NCBI GenBank assembly: GCA_964530225.1
Contig: CAZHBA010000107.1
Coordinates: 1 to 10,470, forward strand
Direction of reading: 5' to 3'
DNA length: 10,470 bases
Origin: CAZHBA01 sp964530225
GTDB lineage: Bacteria > Pseudomonadota > Alphaproteobacteria > UBA6615
Shown one piece after another: positions 1 to 7,135 of the stretch. Position 1 is the stretch's first letter. Each line of letters starts with the position of its first letter. The notes beneath the pieces are model-generated. The model was given only the letters and a program-made list of their open reading frames with translations. It searched no databases and was not told the origin of the DNA. A program made the position numbers and the translations under genes.

Positions 1-233
1 AGCGCAGCGTCCACATCGCGGTCGAAGTTCTCGCGGTCGCTGTAGGCTGTATGCTCGATTACCTGGATTGGGATACCGACGGCAACGGCGCGTTCGAGGC
101 CTCGAGCGTTGGGGCGGTTGGAAATGACAATGACGATCTCGGCGGGATAGTCGGCGACGGCGCAGGCATCGATAAGAGCCTGTAGGTTAGAGCCGCGCCC
201 GGAAATCAGTACGCCTAACTTCAGCTTGGTCAT
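1..233 (-). CDS. purN: Phosphoribosylglycinamide formyltransferase PurN (partial, N-terminal 77 residues)
   Basis: GAR transformylase moves the formyl group of 10-formyl-tetrahydrofolate onto glycinamide ribonucleotide to give FGAR in cytosolic de novo purine synthesis. The visible protein starts MTKLKLGVLISGRGSNLQAL, which holds the SGRGSN phosphate-binding loop of the family near residues 11-16, then IVIVISNRPNARGLERA and the GIPIQVIEH strand typical of PurN. The catalytic Asn-His-Asp residues fall beyond the left edge and cannot be checked. The ATG at 231-233 lies 10 nt after the purM stop codon. No strong Shine-Dalgarno sequence is visible, so translation may be coupled to purM. The purM-purN order is common in bacteria and supports the call. 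The gene runs off the window and shows no sign of being broken. Confidence 0.95.
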   Translation of the reverse strand, partial: MTKLKLGVLISGRGSNLQALIDACAVADYPAEIVIVISNRPNARGLERAVAVGIPIQVIEHTAYSDRENFDRDVDAA

Positions 234-243
234 AACAAAAGGC

Positions 244-1308
244 TCAGCCGGCGCTAAGGGCAGAGCCCAGATTGTGCAGTGTGACGGCTTGGTTCGAAGA
301 TTCGACAACGTGGCCGATTTCCAACGCCGTTTCGCCTTGTTCGGCGAACGCTTGCACAGTGTCCGCTGCATCGGCTGGGTCGATGATCACGGTCATGCCG
401 ATGCCGCAATTGAACGTCCGCGCCATCTCCTCGTCGGCGATATTTCCCTGTTGCTGCAGCCAGCCGAAAACCGGTGGCGCGGTCCAGGCGGCTCCGTCCA
501 ATTCGGCGCCGCAATTCTCTGGCAACACGCGGGGAATATTTTCCAATAAGCCGCCGCCGGTGATGTGGGCCAGCGCCTTAATCATGCCGCTACCGAGGGC
601 GGCGAGGCAGGAGCGAACATAAATGCGGGTCGGTTCCAGCAGGGCCGCGTCGAGGGATGTTTCGCTGGCGAAGGGCGCGGGTGCATCTAATGTCGCGCCG
701 CAGTTTTCGACGACGCGGCGGACCAGGGAATAGCCGTTGGAATGCACACCATTTGAAGCTAACCCAATTATAAAGTCCCCCGGTTTGGCCGGGTTGTCGT
801 TATTCGGCAAAAGGCCCATGCGCTCGACCGCACCGACGGCGAAGCCGGCTAGGTCGTAGTCACCACCGCCGTAGAGACCGGGCATCTCCGCCGTCTCGCC
901 GCCGATCAGCGCGCATCCGGACTGCTTGCAGCCTTCGGCGATCCCGGCGATCACATCGGTGGCGACATCGGTATCCAGGTGCGCGGTGGCGAAGTAGTCG
1001 AGAAAGAATAACGGTTCGGCCCCCTGGACCACTAAATCGTTGACACACATGGCCACCAGATCAATGCCAATAGTGGCGTGCCGGTTGGCTTCGATGGCAA
1101 TTTTCAACTTGGTGCCGACGCCGTCGGTCGCGGCGACCAGCAGCGGATCCTCGTAGCCGGCGGCCTTGGGGTCGAAGACACCGCCGAAGCCGCCCAGCCC
1201 ACTAGCTACCCCGTTGCGGTTGGTTGTTGCCACGAGTGGGCGGATGGCATCGACCAGCGCATTGCCAGTCGCAATGTTGACGCCGGAATCTTTATAAGTC
1301 AGTGAAAT
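244..1308 (-). CDS. purM: Phosphoribosylformylglycinamidine cyclo-ligase PurM (AIR synthetase), probable ATT start
   Basis: PurM uses ATP to close FGAM into 5-aminoimidazole ribonucleotide; it works as a cytosolic homodimer and is a PurM/ThiL superfamily ATPase. Family motifs seen in order are GLGGFGGVF, DGVGTKLKIA, CVNDLVVQGAEPLFFLDYFA, GGETAEMPGLY, LASNGVHSNGYSLVRR and HITGGGLLENIPR. The first ATG/GTG/TTG codon in frame is GTG at 1233, but the conserved N-terminal segment LTYKDSGVNIATGNALVDAI lies upstream of it in the same open frame, which is closed by TGA at 1336-1338. Between that stop and GTG there is no ATG, GTG or TTG. ATT at 1306-1308 sits 7 nt after GGAG (1316-1319) and gives a 354-residue protein, close to the 345 of E. 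coli. CTG at 1300-1302 is the alternative. Gene identity is certain; the start is inferred. Confidence 0.93.
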   Translation of the reverse strand: MSLTYKDSGVNIATGNALVDAIRPLVATTNRNGVASGLGGFGGVFDPKAAGYEDPLLVAATDGVGTKLKIAIEANRHATIGIDLVAMCVNDLVVQGAEPLFFLDYFATAHLDTDVATDVIAGIAEGCKQSGCALIGGETAEMPGLYGGGDYDLAGFAVGAVERMGLLPNNDNPAKPGDFIIGLASNGVHSNGYSLVRRVVENCGATLDAPAPFASETSLDAALLEPTRIYVRSCLAALGSGMIKALAHITGGGLLENIPRVLPENCGAELDGAAWTAPPVFGWLQQQGNIADEEMARTFNCGIGMTVIIDPADAADTVQAFAEQGETALEIGHVVESSNQAVTLHNLGSALSAG

Positions 1309-1357
1309 GTCGCTTCTCCGTCCGCCACGTATTTGTCAAAATGTGCTATTGATTAGT

Positions 1358-1381
1358 GCCTGTCGCCGTTCGATGACAGGC
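1358..1381. promoter_or_regulatory. Perfect 7-bp inverted repeat in the purM/DUF2066 divergent intergenic region
   Basis: GCCTGTC (1358-1364) and GACAGGC (1375-1381) are exact reverse complements separated by 10 nt. They lie 20 nt before the DUF2066 start and about 50 nt upstream of purM. This could be a protein-binding operator serving one or both divergent genes, or a stem-loop in the DUF2066 leader. No T-tract follows on either strand, so it is not an intrinsic terminator. I recognise no known regulator site, and promoter elements for the two divergent genes are not clear. Confidence 0.4.
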
Positions 1382-1401
1382 GCCCAACAATAGGTCTTTC
1401 G

Positions 1402-2571
1402 ATGTCGTTTGTAATCAGATGTCTTCTGCACCGCGCCGTCTTGGTTTTGGCTCTTGCTAGCACGGTTGTGCTGTGGATGTCTGCCGGGGACTCGGCGGCT
1501 GCTGTGGACGAGGTCTTCTTGGTCGGCGGTATCGCGGTCGACGAGACCGCCGAAACGGCGGCGGCGGCGCGTTCGGTTGCGTTTCGGCACGGCCAACGCA
1601 TGGCGCTGGCCACATTATTACGCCGCCTAACATTGCGCACTGACCATGAGCGCCTACCGGAGATCAATAACGAGCGCCTAAATTTCCTGGTACAGGCGCT
1701 CGAGGTGGCGGGCGAGAAGACATCGAACGTGCGCTATTTGGCGAACATGACGGTGACCTTCAAGCCCGACGAAATCCGCCGCCTGTTGCGGGAAGCTGAC
1801 ATACCCTTTGCCGAGACACCCAGCAAGCCGGTCTTGGTGCTTCCGGTACAGCAACAGGGTGGCGCGCTGGTGTTATGGGACGATCCCAATTTGTGGCGCG
1901 AGGCGTGGTCGCAACTGCAGTTTAGTGGCGGTCTGGTTCCGCTGATCGTGCCGGTTGGCGATTTGAACGATATCGTCGACGTTGACGCCACACAGACCGC
2001 CGAGGGCGATCCGTTGCGCCTCTCGGCGATCGCCAGCCGCTATGGCGCCGGCGATGTTTTGGTGACCGTCGCTACGCTGTCCGATGACGGCGAGGTCATC
2101 CAGATCGATATCGTCGCCAGCCGAATTGGCTCGCCGAGCCAGACGTCGGTATCGCTCAGTCTACAAAGCACCGATCCGCTAGCCGTCCCCGGGCTGTTGC
2201 GCGGCGCGGCCACCGACGTCGCTGCGGCAGTGGTAGATTCGTGGAAGGTGACAAATATCATCGAATTTGACCGCCCGGGCCATATGGTGATCGCCGTGCC
2301 GCTGGCCTCGCTGGAGCAGTGGGTGTCGGTGGAGCGCCGTTTGAACAGCGTCGCCTCAATCTCGGAAGTATCGCTGATTTCGCTGACGCGCGATGCGGCA
2401 GAGATCGAGATCATCCACTTTGGCGATGAAACTCAGCTGGCCATGACCCTGGCCCAGCAAGACCTGGCCTTGGAGCAGCCCCCGCCAGTTTCGGTTGGGG
2501 ATGATCCATTTCGTTCGGGGCAGACGAATAGGGCGTTACAAATACGTATCCTGCGGTCAGTCACGCCGTGA
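1402..2571 (+). CDS. DUF2066 domain-containing exported protein
   Basis: This is a 389-residue protein of unknown function. Residues 1-34 look like a Sec signal peptide: basic residues at R6, H10 and R11, a hydrophobic core from about 12 to 26, and an AAA site before VDEVF, so the mature protein probably lies in the periplasm. The mature N-terminus (VFLVGGIAVDETAETAAAARSVAFRHGQRMALATLLRRL) matches the character of the DUF2066 family, recognised by eye. The centre contains KPVLVLPVQQQGGALVLWDDPNLWREAW, a loosely conserved part of such proteins; the C-terminal half has no motif I can name. The ATG at 1402 follows TAGG with 7 nt between. The stop overlaps the hdaA start by 4 nt, so the two are very probably co-transcribed and translationally coupled. 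I see no lipobox cysteine, and no membrane segment beyond the signal. Confidence 0.85.
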   Translation: MSFVIRCLLHRAVLVLALASTVVLWMSAGDSAAAVDEVFLVGGIAVDETAETAAAARSVAFRHGQRMALATLLRRLTLRTDHERLPEINNERLNFLVQALEVAGEKTSNVRYLANMTVTFKPDEIRRLLREADIPFAETPSKPVLVLPVQQQGGALVLWDDPNLWREAWSQLQFSGGLVPLIVPVGDLNDIVDVDATQTAEGDPLRLSAIASRYGAGDVLVTVATLSDDGEVIQIDIVASRIGSPSQTSVSLSLQSTDPLAVPGLLRGAATDVAAAVVDSWKVTNIIEFDRPGHMVIAVPLASLEQWVSVERRLNSVASISEVSLISLTRDAAEIEIIHFGDETQLAMTLAQQDLALEQPPPVSVGDDPFRSGQTNRALQIRILRSVTP

Positions 2572-3311
2572 CGACGGCCGAGACATCCGCCGAGATTTCG
2601 GCTCAGACCTCGGCGCAACTCGTTCTCGATTTGGGTCATCGCACCGCGTTTGGCCGGACCGATTTTCTCGTTTCCCAGTGTAACGTCGACGCCGTTACCT
2701 GGGTCGACCGCTGGCCCGAATGGCCGGCGCCAGGACTGGTGATCTGGGGGCCGGCGGCCAGCGGAAAATCCCATTTGGGCCGGGTATGGCGGGCGCGGGC
2801 CGGCGCGCTAATGATTGCCGCTGACGATCTCGACCACCGCGAGCCGCCGGAATTAGTCGAGGAGGTTGGCGCGCTCTATGTCGATGGCGCCGATAGGATC
2901 GCCGGCGATGCCAGGCGCGAGCGGGTAATCTTGCACGTCTACAATCTGATTGCCGGGCAGGGCGGGCATATCCTGTTTAGCGCCCGTACGCCGCCGGGTC
3001 GGTGGGTGATTGAGTTGGCGGATTTAAGTTCGCGGCTGAATGCCTTGCCGGCGGTGACCATTGCGCCGCCCGACGATGCGGTATTGGGCGCGGTGTTGCT
3101 AAAATTGTTTACCGACCGCCAGCTGCAGGTTGGCGTTGATGTTATTCAGTTTGCGGTGACGCGCATGGAGCGTTCGTTCGAAGCTGCTGAGCGTCTGGTT
3201 ACAGCAGTCGACACGGCGGCGCTGGCGTCGCAGCGACGGGTGACAATACCCCTGCTGAGCGAGGTATTGCCGCGTGTGGCTGGCACCGGACAACAGGTAA
3301 CGCGGCCATAA
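2568..3311 (+). CDS. hdaA: DnaA-related regulator HdaA (regulatory inactivation of DnaA)
   Basis: Hda/HdaA is an AAA+ protein that, bound to the DNA-loaded beta clamp, stimulates ATP hydrolysis by DnaA and so prevents re-initiation. Seen in the 247 residues: a clamp-binding motif QLVLDL at 17-22, Walker A GPAASGKS at 61-68 (K67), a Walker B-like LYVDGAD at 103-109, a sensor I region LFSARTPP near 136-143, the box VII arginine in DLSSRL (R156), and a sensor II arginine near R202. DnaA domain IV, which binds DNA, is absent, as expected for Hda and unlike DnaA. The GTG start shares GTGA with the stop of the DUF2066 gene. No strong ribosome-binding site precedes it, so translation probably depends on coupling. 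Starting at a later codon such as TTG 2631 would remove the clamp motif. A low-complexity repeat occupies residues 4-15. Confidence 0.9.
   Translation: MTTAETSAEISAQTSAQLVLDLGHRTAFGRTDFLVSQCNVDAVTWVDRWPEWPAPGLVIWGPAASGKSHLGRVWRARAGALMIAADDLDHREPPELVEEVGALYVDGADRIAGDARRERVILHVYNLIAGQGGHILFSARTPPGRWVIELADLSSRLNALPAVTIAPPDDAVLGAVLLKLFTDRQLQVGVDVIQFAVTRMERSFEAAERLVTAVDTAALASQRRVTIPLLSEVLPRVAGTGQQVTRP
2577..2612 (+). repeat. Three degenerate 12-nt tandem repeats encoding AETS-AEIS-AQTS
   Basis: Units at 2577-2588, 2589-2600 and 2601-2612 read GCCGAGACATCC, GCCGAGATTTCG and GCTCAGACCTCG, giving the tetrapeptides AETS, AEIS and AQTS, followed by AQ and then the clamp-binding motif of HdaA. The repeat is in frame and lies in what is probably a flexible N-terminal tail. 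Copies differ at both DNA and protein level, so it looks like an old expansion rather than a fresh slippage product. Confidence 0.6.
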
Positions 3312-3323
3312 AATTGTAGTGGT

Positions 3324-3353
3324 TTGCGGATAAGGTGCTGTTGCGACTATGCT
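3324..3353 (+). promoter_or_regulatory. Possible sigma-70-type promoter for ppk1-ppx
   Basis: TTGCGG (3324-3329) and TATGCT (3348-3353) are separated by 18 nt in the 89-nt gap between hdaA and ppk1. The match to TTGACA/TATAAT is 3 of 6 and 4 of 6, so this is weak. It would place the transcription start near 3360, immediately before a stem-loop. ppk1 may instead be read from a promoter upstream of the DUF2066 gene. Confidence 0.28.
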
Positions 3354-3360
3354 TTGTGCC

Positions 3361-3382
3361 CGCCGCATGATGGCGTGCGGCG
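3361..3382 (+). promoter_or_regulatory. Stem-loop in the ppk1 leader
   Basis: CGCCGCA (3361-3367) pairs perfectly with TGCGGCG (3376-3382) across an 8-nt loop. The hairpin ends 10 nt before the ppk1 ribosome-binding site GAGGA (3393-3397). No T-tract follows, so it is not an intrinsic terminator. It may shape translation or stability of the ppk1 message; this role is inferred. Confidence 0.4.
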
Positions 3383-3400
3383 TGGCGGAAGCGAGGAAAA

Positions 3401-5569
3401 GTGACCGTAAGCGACCTGGTAGAACAGTCACACTTTGACGCGGGGTCGGTCGATGGCACCTCACCCGAGCGGTTCATCAACCGCGAGCTGTCGTGGCTGG
3501 CGTTCAATGAACGTGTCTTGGAAGAGGCGGATAATCAGGCACACCCGCTGCTAGAGCGCCTGCGGTTCTTGTCCATATCGGCATCGAACCTAGACGAATT
3601 CTACATGGTGCGCGTCGCCGGCTTGAAAGGGCAGGTGGCGGCCGACGTGAAGTCGCCCAGTCAGGACGGCATGACGCCGAGCCAGCAACTCGCTGCCATC
3701 CATGATCGCGCCAAGACTCTGACCGACGAGCAGCAGCGAGTTTGGCACAAGCTGCGCGCGGTGCTGCGCGAAAACGGCGTCGCCGTCGTCGAGCCCGGTG
3801 ATCTCAGCGATAGTGAACGTAGTTGGCTCGACGCCCACTTCATGACGGCAATATTCCCGGTGTTGACGCCGCTAGCCGTCGACCCCGCCCATCCGTTCCC
3901 CTTCATCCCCAACTTCGGTCTGGCGCTGGCGTTGCAACTGGTGCGCCCCGCCGATAATCGCATGCTGGTCGGCCTGTTGCCGCTGCCGGCGCAGATCGAT
4001 CGGTTCATCGCACTGCCTGGCGCGCAGGGCCGGTATATCGTGCTGGAAAAATTGGTGACGATATATCTCGGCAAGCTGTTTCCCGGCTTCGAGATGTACG
4101 GTGCCGGCGCCTTCCGGGTCATCCGCGACAGCGACATCGAAATCCTCGAAGAGGCCGAAGATCTGGTTCGGGTGTTCGAGACGGCGCTGAAGCGCCGGCG
4201 GCGGGGCAACGTTATTCGCTTGACTATCGACGCGTCGATGCCCGCCAATTTGCGGGCGTTTGTCACCAGCCATATCGGCGTTGACCAAAGCGACACATTT
4301 ATTTTCGACGGCATCCTCGGCCTCGATCGCACGGCCGAGCTTATCGCCGATAACCGGCCGGATCTTCTGTTCGAGCCCTTCGGTATTCGCTTTCCCGAAC
4401 GTATCCGCGACTTCGCCGGCGACTGTTTCGCCGCCATTCAGGCCAAGGATATCGTCGTCCACCATCCTTTCGAATCCTTCGATGTGGTGGTGCAGTTCGT
4501 TCGCCAGGCGGCGCGCGACCCCCAGGTGGTGGCGATCAAGCAGACCCTGTACCGCACCTCCGATGACTCGCCCGTTGTGCGCGCGTTGATCGAGGCGGCC
4601 GAGGCGGGCAAGTCGGTGACCGCGTTGGTCGAGCTGAGAGCGCGCTTCGACGAGGAAGCGAATATTCGTTGGGCGCGCGAGCTCGAACGCGCCGGCGTGC
4701 AGGTCGTCTATGGTTTCATCGACCTCAAGACCCACGCCAAGATTAGTTTGGTTGTTCGCCGCGAGGGTAACGACCTCAAGACTTACGCTCATTTTGGCAC
4801 CGGCAACTATCATCCGGTCACCGCGCGCATTTATACCGACCTGAGTTATTTCACCAACGATCCCATACTGTGCCAGGACGCCGGGCGGATATTCAACTAC
4901 ATGACTGGCTACGCGCAGCCGGAAGCGCTGAGCAAGATCGCCGTGGCGCCGGTCAGCCTGCGCCAAACCCTGAACGATCTGATAGCCGACGAAGTTACCC
5001 ACGCCAAGGCCGGCCGCCCGGCGCAGATATGGGCGAAGCTGAACAATCTAGTCGATGGCGACATTATCGATGCACTCTACGGCGCTTCTCAGGCCGGCGT
5101 CCGCATCAGGCTCGTGGTCCGCGGCATCTGTTGCCTGCGTCCCGGCGTCCCGGGCCTCAGCGAGAACATCGAAGTTAAGAGCATGATCGGGCGGTTCCTC
5201 GAACATGCCCGTATCGTGGCGGCTGGCGCCGGCCATGAATTGCCGTCGCGGCACGCCAAGGTGTTCATCACATCAGCTGATTGGATGCCGCGCAATCTCG
5301 ACCGCCGCGTCGAGATCATGATGCCGATCGAAAACGAAACCGTGCAGCAGCAAATACTCGACCAGATCGTGGTTGCGAATCTGATGGACGTGGCGCAAAG
5401 CTGGACTATGGGTCCCGAGGGTCGCTACGTGCGGGCCAACGCCAGTAAAGAGCCAGAACCATTCAGCGCGCACACGTATTTTATGACCAATCCCAGCCTG
5501 TCGGGGCGGGGCAGCGCGCTCAAAGATCCCGATAGTGTGCCGCGCCTGCTGGTTCACAACGAAGACTGA
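3401..5569 (+). CDS. ppk1: Polyphosphate kinase 1 (PPK1)
   Basis: PPK1 reversibly transfers the gamma phosphate of ATP to polyphosphate through a phosphohistidine intermediate, usually at the inner membrane face. The 722-residue protein starts with the N-domain motif FINRELSWLAFNERVLEEA and continues with SASNLDEFYMVRVAGL. Catalytic residues align with a constant +10 offset to E. coli: R385 (LYR) and R415 (RARFDEEANI) for Mg and phosphate binding, H445 (KTHAKI, the autophosphorylated His), H464 (YAHFGTGNYHP) and H602 (FLEHARI). SADWMPRNLDRRVE near the C-terminus is also typical. It is about 34 residues longer than the E. coli enzyme, partly through a tail with SLSGRGSAL. The GTG start at 3401 follows GAGGA with 3 nt between; the in-frame GTG at 3356 is closed by TGA. 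ppx follows after 20 nt, so the pair forms an operon. Confidence 0.97.
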   Translation: MTVSDLVEQSHFDAGSVDGTSPERFINRELSWLAFNERVLEEADNQAHPLLERLRFLSISASNLDEFYMVRVAGLKGQVAADVKSPSQDGMTPSQQLAAIHDRAKTLTDEQQRVWHKLRAVLRENGVAVVEPGDLSDSERSWLDAHFMTAIFPVLTPLAVDPAHPFPFIPNFGLALALQLVRPADNRMLVGLLPLPAQIDRFIALPGAQGRYIVLEKLVTIYLGKLFPGFEMYGAGAFRVIRDSDIEILEEAEDLVRVFETALKRRRRGNVIRLTIDASMPANLRAFVTSHIGVDQSDTFIFDGILGLDRTAELIADNRPDLLFEPFGIRFPERIRDFAGDCFAAIQAKDIVVHHPFESFDVVVQFVRQAARDPQVVAIKQTLYRTSDDSPVVRALIEAAEAGKSVTALVELRARFDEEANIRWARELERAGVQVVYGFIDLKTHAKISLVVRREGNDLKTYAHFGTGNYHPVTARIYTDLSYFTNDPILCQDAGRIFNYMTGYAQPEALSKIAVAPVSLRQTLNDLIADEVTHAKAGRPAQIWAKLNNLVDGDIIDALYGASQAGVRIRLVVRGICCLRPGVPGLSENIEVKSMIGRFLEHARIVAAGAGHELPSRHAKVFITSADWMPRNLDRRVEIMMPIENETVQQQILDQIVVANLMDVAQSWTMGPEGRYVRANASKEPEPFSAHTYFMTNPSLSGRGSALKDPDSVPRLLVHNED

Positions 5570-5589
5570 AAACTAAACCCGTTAGAGCG

Positions 5590-7080
5590 ATGGCGAGCAA
5601 TATTGAAACGGCCAGTCGGCGACCCGCCGGTGTGCTCGATATCGGATCCAACTCGATTCGGTTGGTGGTCTATCGCAGCCGCTCGCGGGCGCCGGTGCCC
5701 ATATTCAACGAACGCGTAATCTGCGCCATCGGCCGGGGTCTCGATAAAACTGGCCATCTCGACGCCAAGGGCGTGAAGCAGGCGTTGGCGAGCTTACCGC
5801 GCTATGCGGCGCTGACCCGCGCGATGGGCGTGGAAGACCTGGACATCGTGGCGACGGCGGCGACACGCGACGCTGCTGATGGGGCTGAGTTCTTGGCCAC
5901 GGTGGAGAAAATATTCGGCCAGCCGATCTCACAACTGGACGGCGATGAAGAAGCGCGCCTGGGCGCCAGCGGTGTTATCTGCGGCTTTCCCGACGCCGAC
6001 GGCATCGGCGGCGATCTCGGTGGCGGCAGCCTCGAATTGGCGAACCTCGACGGCGGCATGTTCGGTACTGGACACAGTCTGCCCATAGGGCATTTGCGCT
6101 TGCTGACCGATCTCGGCGCCAAACAGAAAGCCTTGTCCAAGCGCATTGACAATGTACTGGGCTCAACGGATTGGCTGCACGACATATCGGGCCGTCGGTT
6201 CTATGCGATTGGTGGCGCCTGGCGGTCGATCGCCAGGCTGCACATGATCCAGGCGGGCTATCCGCTGCGGGTCATCCATAACTACACCCTGCGCGCCGAC
6301 CGCGCAGCGGAGTTTTGTAAGGTTATCGCCGGCTTGAGTAAGGCGAGCCTGCCCCTGACCGAGGCCGTGCCGGCGCAGCGCGCTGTCGCGCTGCCGGTCT
6401 CGGCGCTAGTCCTGCAGCGGTTGATAAAGATATTGGCGCCGCAGGAAGTCGTCTTCTCGGCGCTTGGTATTCGTGAAGGTGTCTTGTTCGACCGCTTGAG
6501 CGAGCCTGAAAAAGCCGCCGACCCACTGCTATTGGCGTGCGGGGAAATAGCTGCCCGGGAAACCCGGTTCGGCGGTGGCGGCAACAGGTTGTCCGAATGG
6601 GTAGCGCCATTATTTTCCGAGGAAAACGCCGCGGCGCAGCGCTTGCGTATCGCCGTGTGTTTTTTGGCCGATATCGGCTGGCATGAGCATCCAGACTATC
6701 GCGCCGAGCAGGTCTATTTTCGCATTTTGCGGCTACCGCTAATCGCTATATCCCACGTCGAAAAGGCCAAGGTGGCGCTGGCGGTGTATCGCCGCTATGG
6801 CGGTGACATGGACGATCATGCGTTGCGGGCGGTCAATACGTTGCTCGATGCCGAAGATATTCAGTGGTCTCGGACCCTTGGCGATGGATTGCGCCTTGCC
6901 GAAACCCTGTCGGGCGGCAAGCCCGAGCTCTTGGCCGGTAGCGGATTGCAACTGGGTAAGCGCCGCCTGACCCTAAACATCAACCCATCGATGGCCGACC
7001 TGGTGAGTGATGTGGTCCTTACCCGGCTGTCCCAATTGGCTGGCCAGTTGGAGCGGAAATACCGCCTGGACGTTAAGTGA
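5590..7080 (+). CDS. ppx: Exopolyphosphatase, Ppx/GppA family
   Basis: Ppx removes terminal phosphates from polyphosphate; some family members also hydrolyse pppGpp, and the sequence alone does not settle which activity dominates. The 496-residue protein has the sugar kinase/Hsp70/actin fold motifs: phosphate 1 DIGSNSIRLVVY (D17-Y28), ATAATRDA, the DGDEEARLGASGV segment holding the catalytic Glu (E120/E121), phosphate 2 GDLGGGSLEL (D142, E149) and an adenosine-type YAIGGAWRSIARLHM. The C-terminal part (LADIGWHEHPDYRAEQVYFRIL) corresponds to the HD-like helical domain of longer Ppx proteins. The ATG at 5590 has only a poor ribosome-binding site, so translation probably relies on ribosomes leaving ppk1 20 nt upstream. 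Pairing with ppk1 favours polyphosphatase over pppGpp hydrolase as its main role. The gene meets rnd tail to tail, 55 nt apart. Confidence 0.93.
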   Translation: MASNIETASRRPAGVLDIGSNSIRLVVYRSRSRAPVPIFNERVICAIGRGLDKTGHLDAKGVKQALASLPRYAALTRAMGVEDLDIVATAATRDAADGAEFLATVEKIFGQPISQLDGDEEARLGASGVICGFPDADGIGGDLGGGSLELANLDGGMFGTGHSLPIGHLRLLTDLGAKQKALSKRIDNVLGSTDWLHDISGRRFYAIGGAWRSIARLHMIQAGYPLRVIHNYTLRADRAAEFCKVIAGLSKASLPLTEAVPAQRAVALPVSALVLQRLIKILAPQEVVFSALGIREGVLFDRLSEPEKAADPLLLACGEIAARETRFGGGGNRLSEWVAPLFSEENAAAQRLRIAVCFLADIGWHEHPDYRAEQVYFRILRLPLIAISHVEKAKVALAVYRRYGGDMDDHALRAVNTLLDAEDIQWSRTLGDGLRLAETLSGGKPELLAGSGLQLGKRRLTLNINPSMADLVSDVVLTRLSQLAGQLERKYRLDVK

Positions 7081-7135
7081 ACCTGGCAGTATTCGCTTAG
7101 GCCGATTCGCTGTCGCTCGCTGTTTCTGGCGCGCC

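Noticed and set aside
1231..1233. GTG at 1233 as the start of purM
   Set aside because: It would remove conserved N-terminal PurM residues (TYKDSGVNI onward) that are encoded in frame just upstream.
1360..1381. Pho box for phosphate control near the polyphosphate cluster
   Set aside because: Only one half-site like CTGTCAT is present on the minus strand, at the purM side; the tandem spacing needed for PhoB binding is absent, and none is seen before ppk1.
3872..5002. 376-codon open frame on the minus strand across ppk1
   Set aside because: It lies fully antisense to a gene with all catalytic residues intact, shows no recognisable family, and is a normal by-product of GC-rich coding sequence. 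The 258-codon frame at 3661-4437 is rejected for the same reason.
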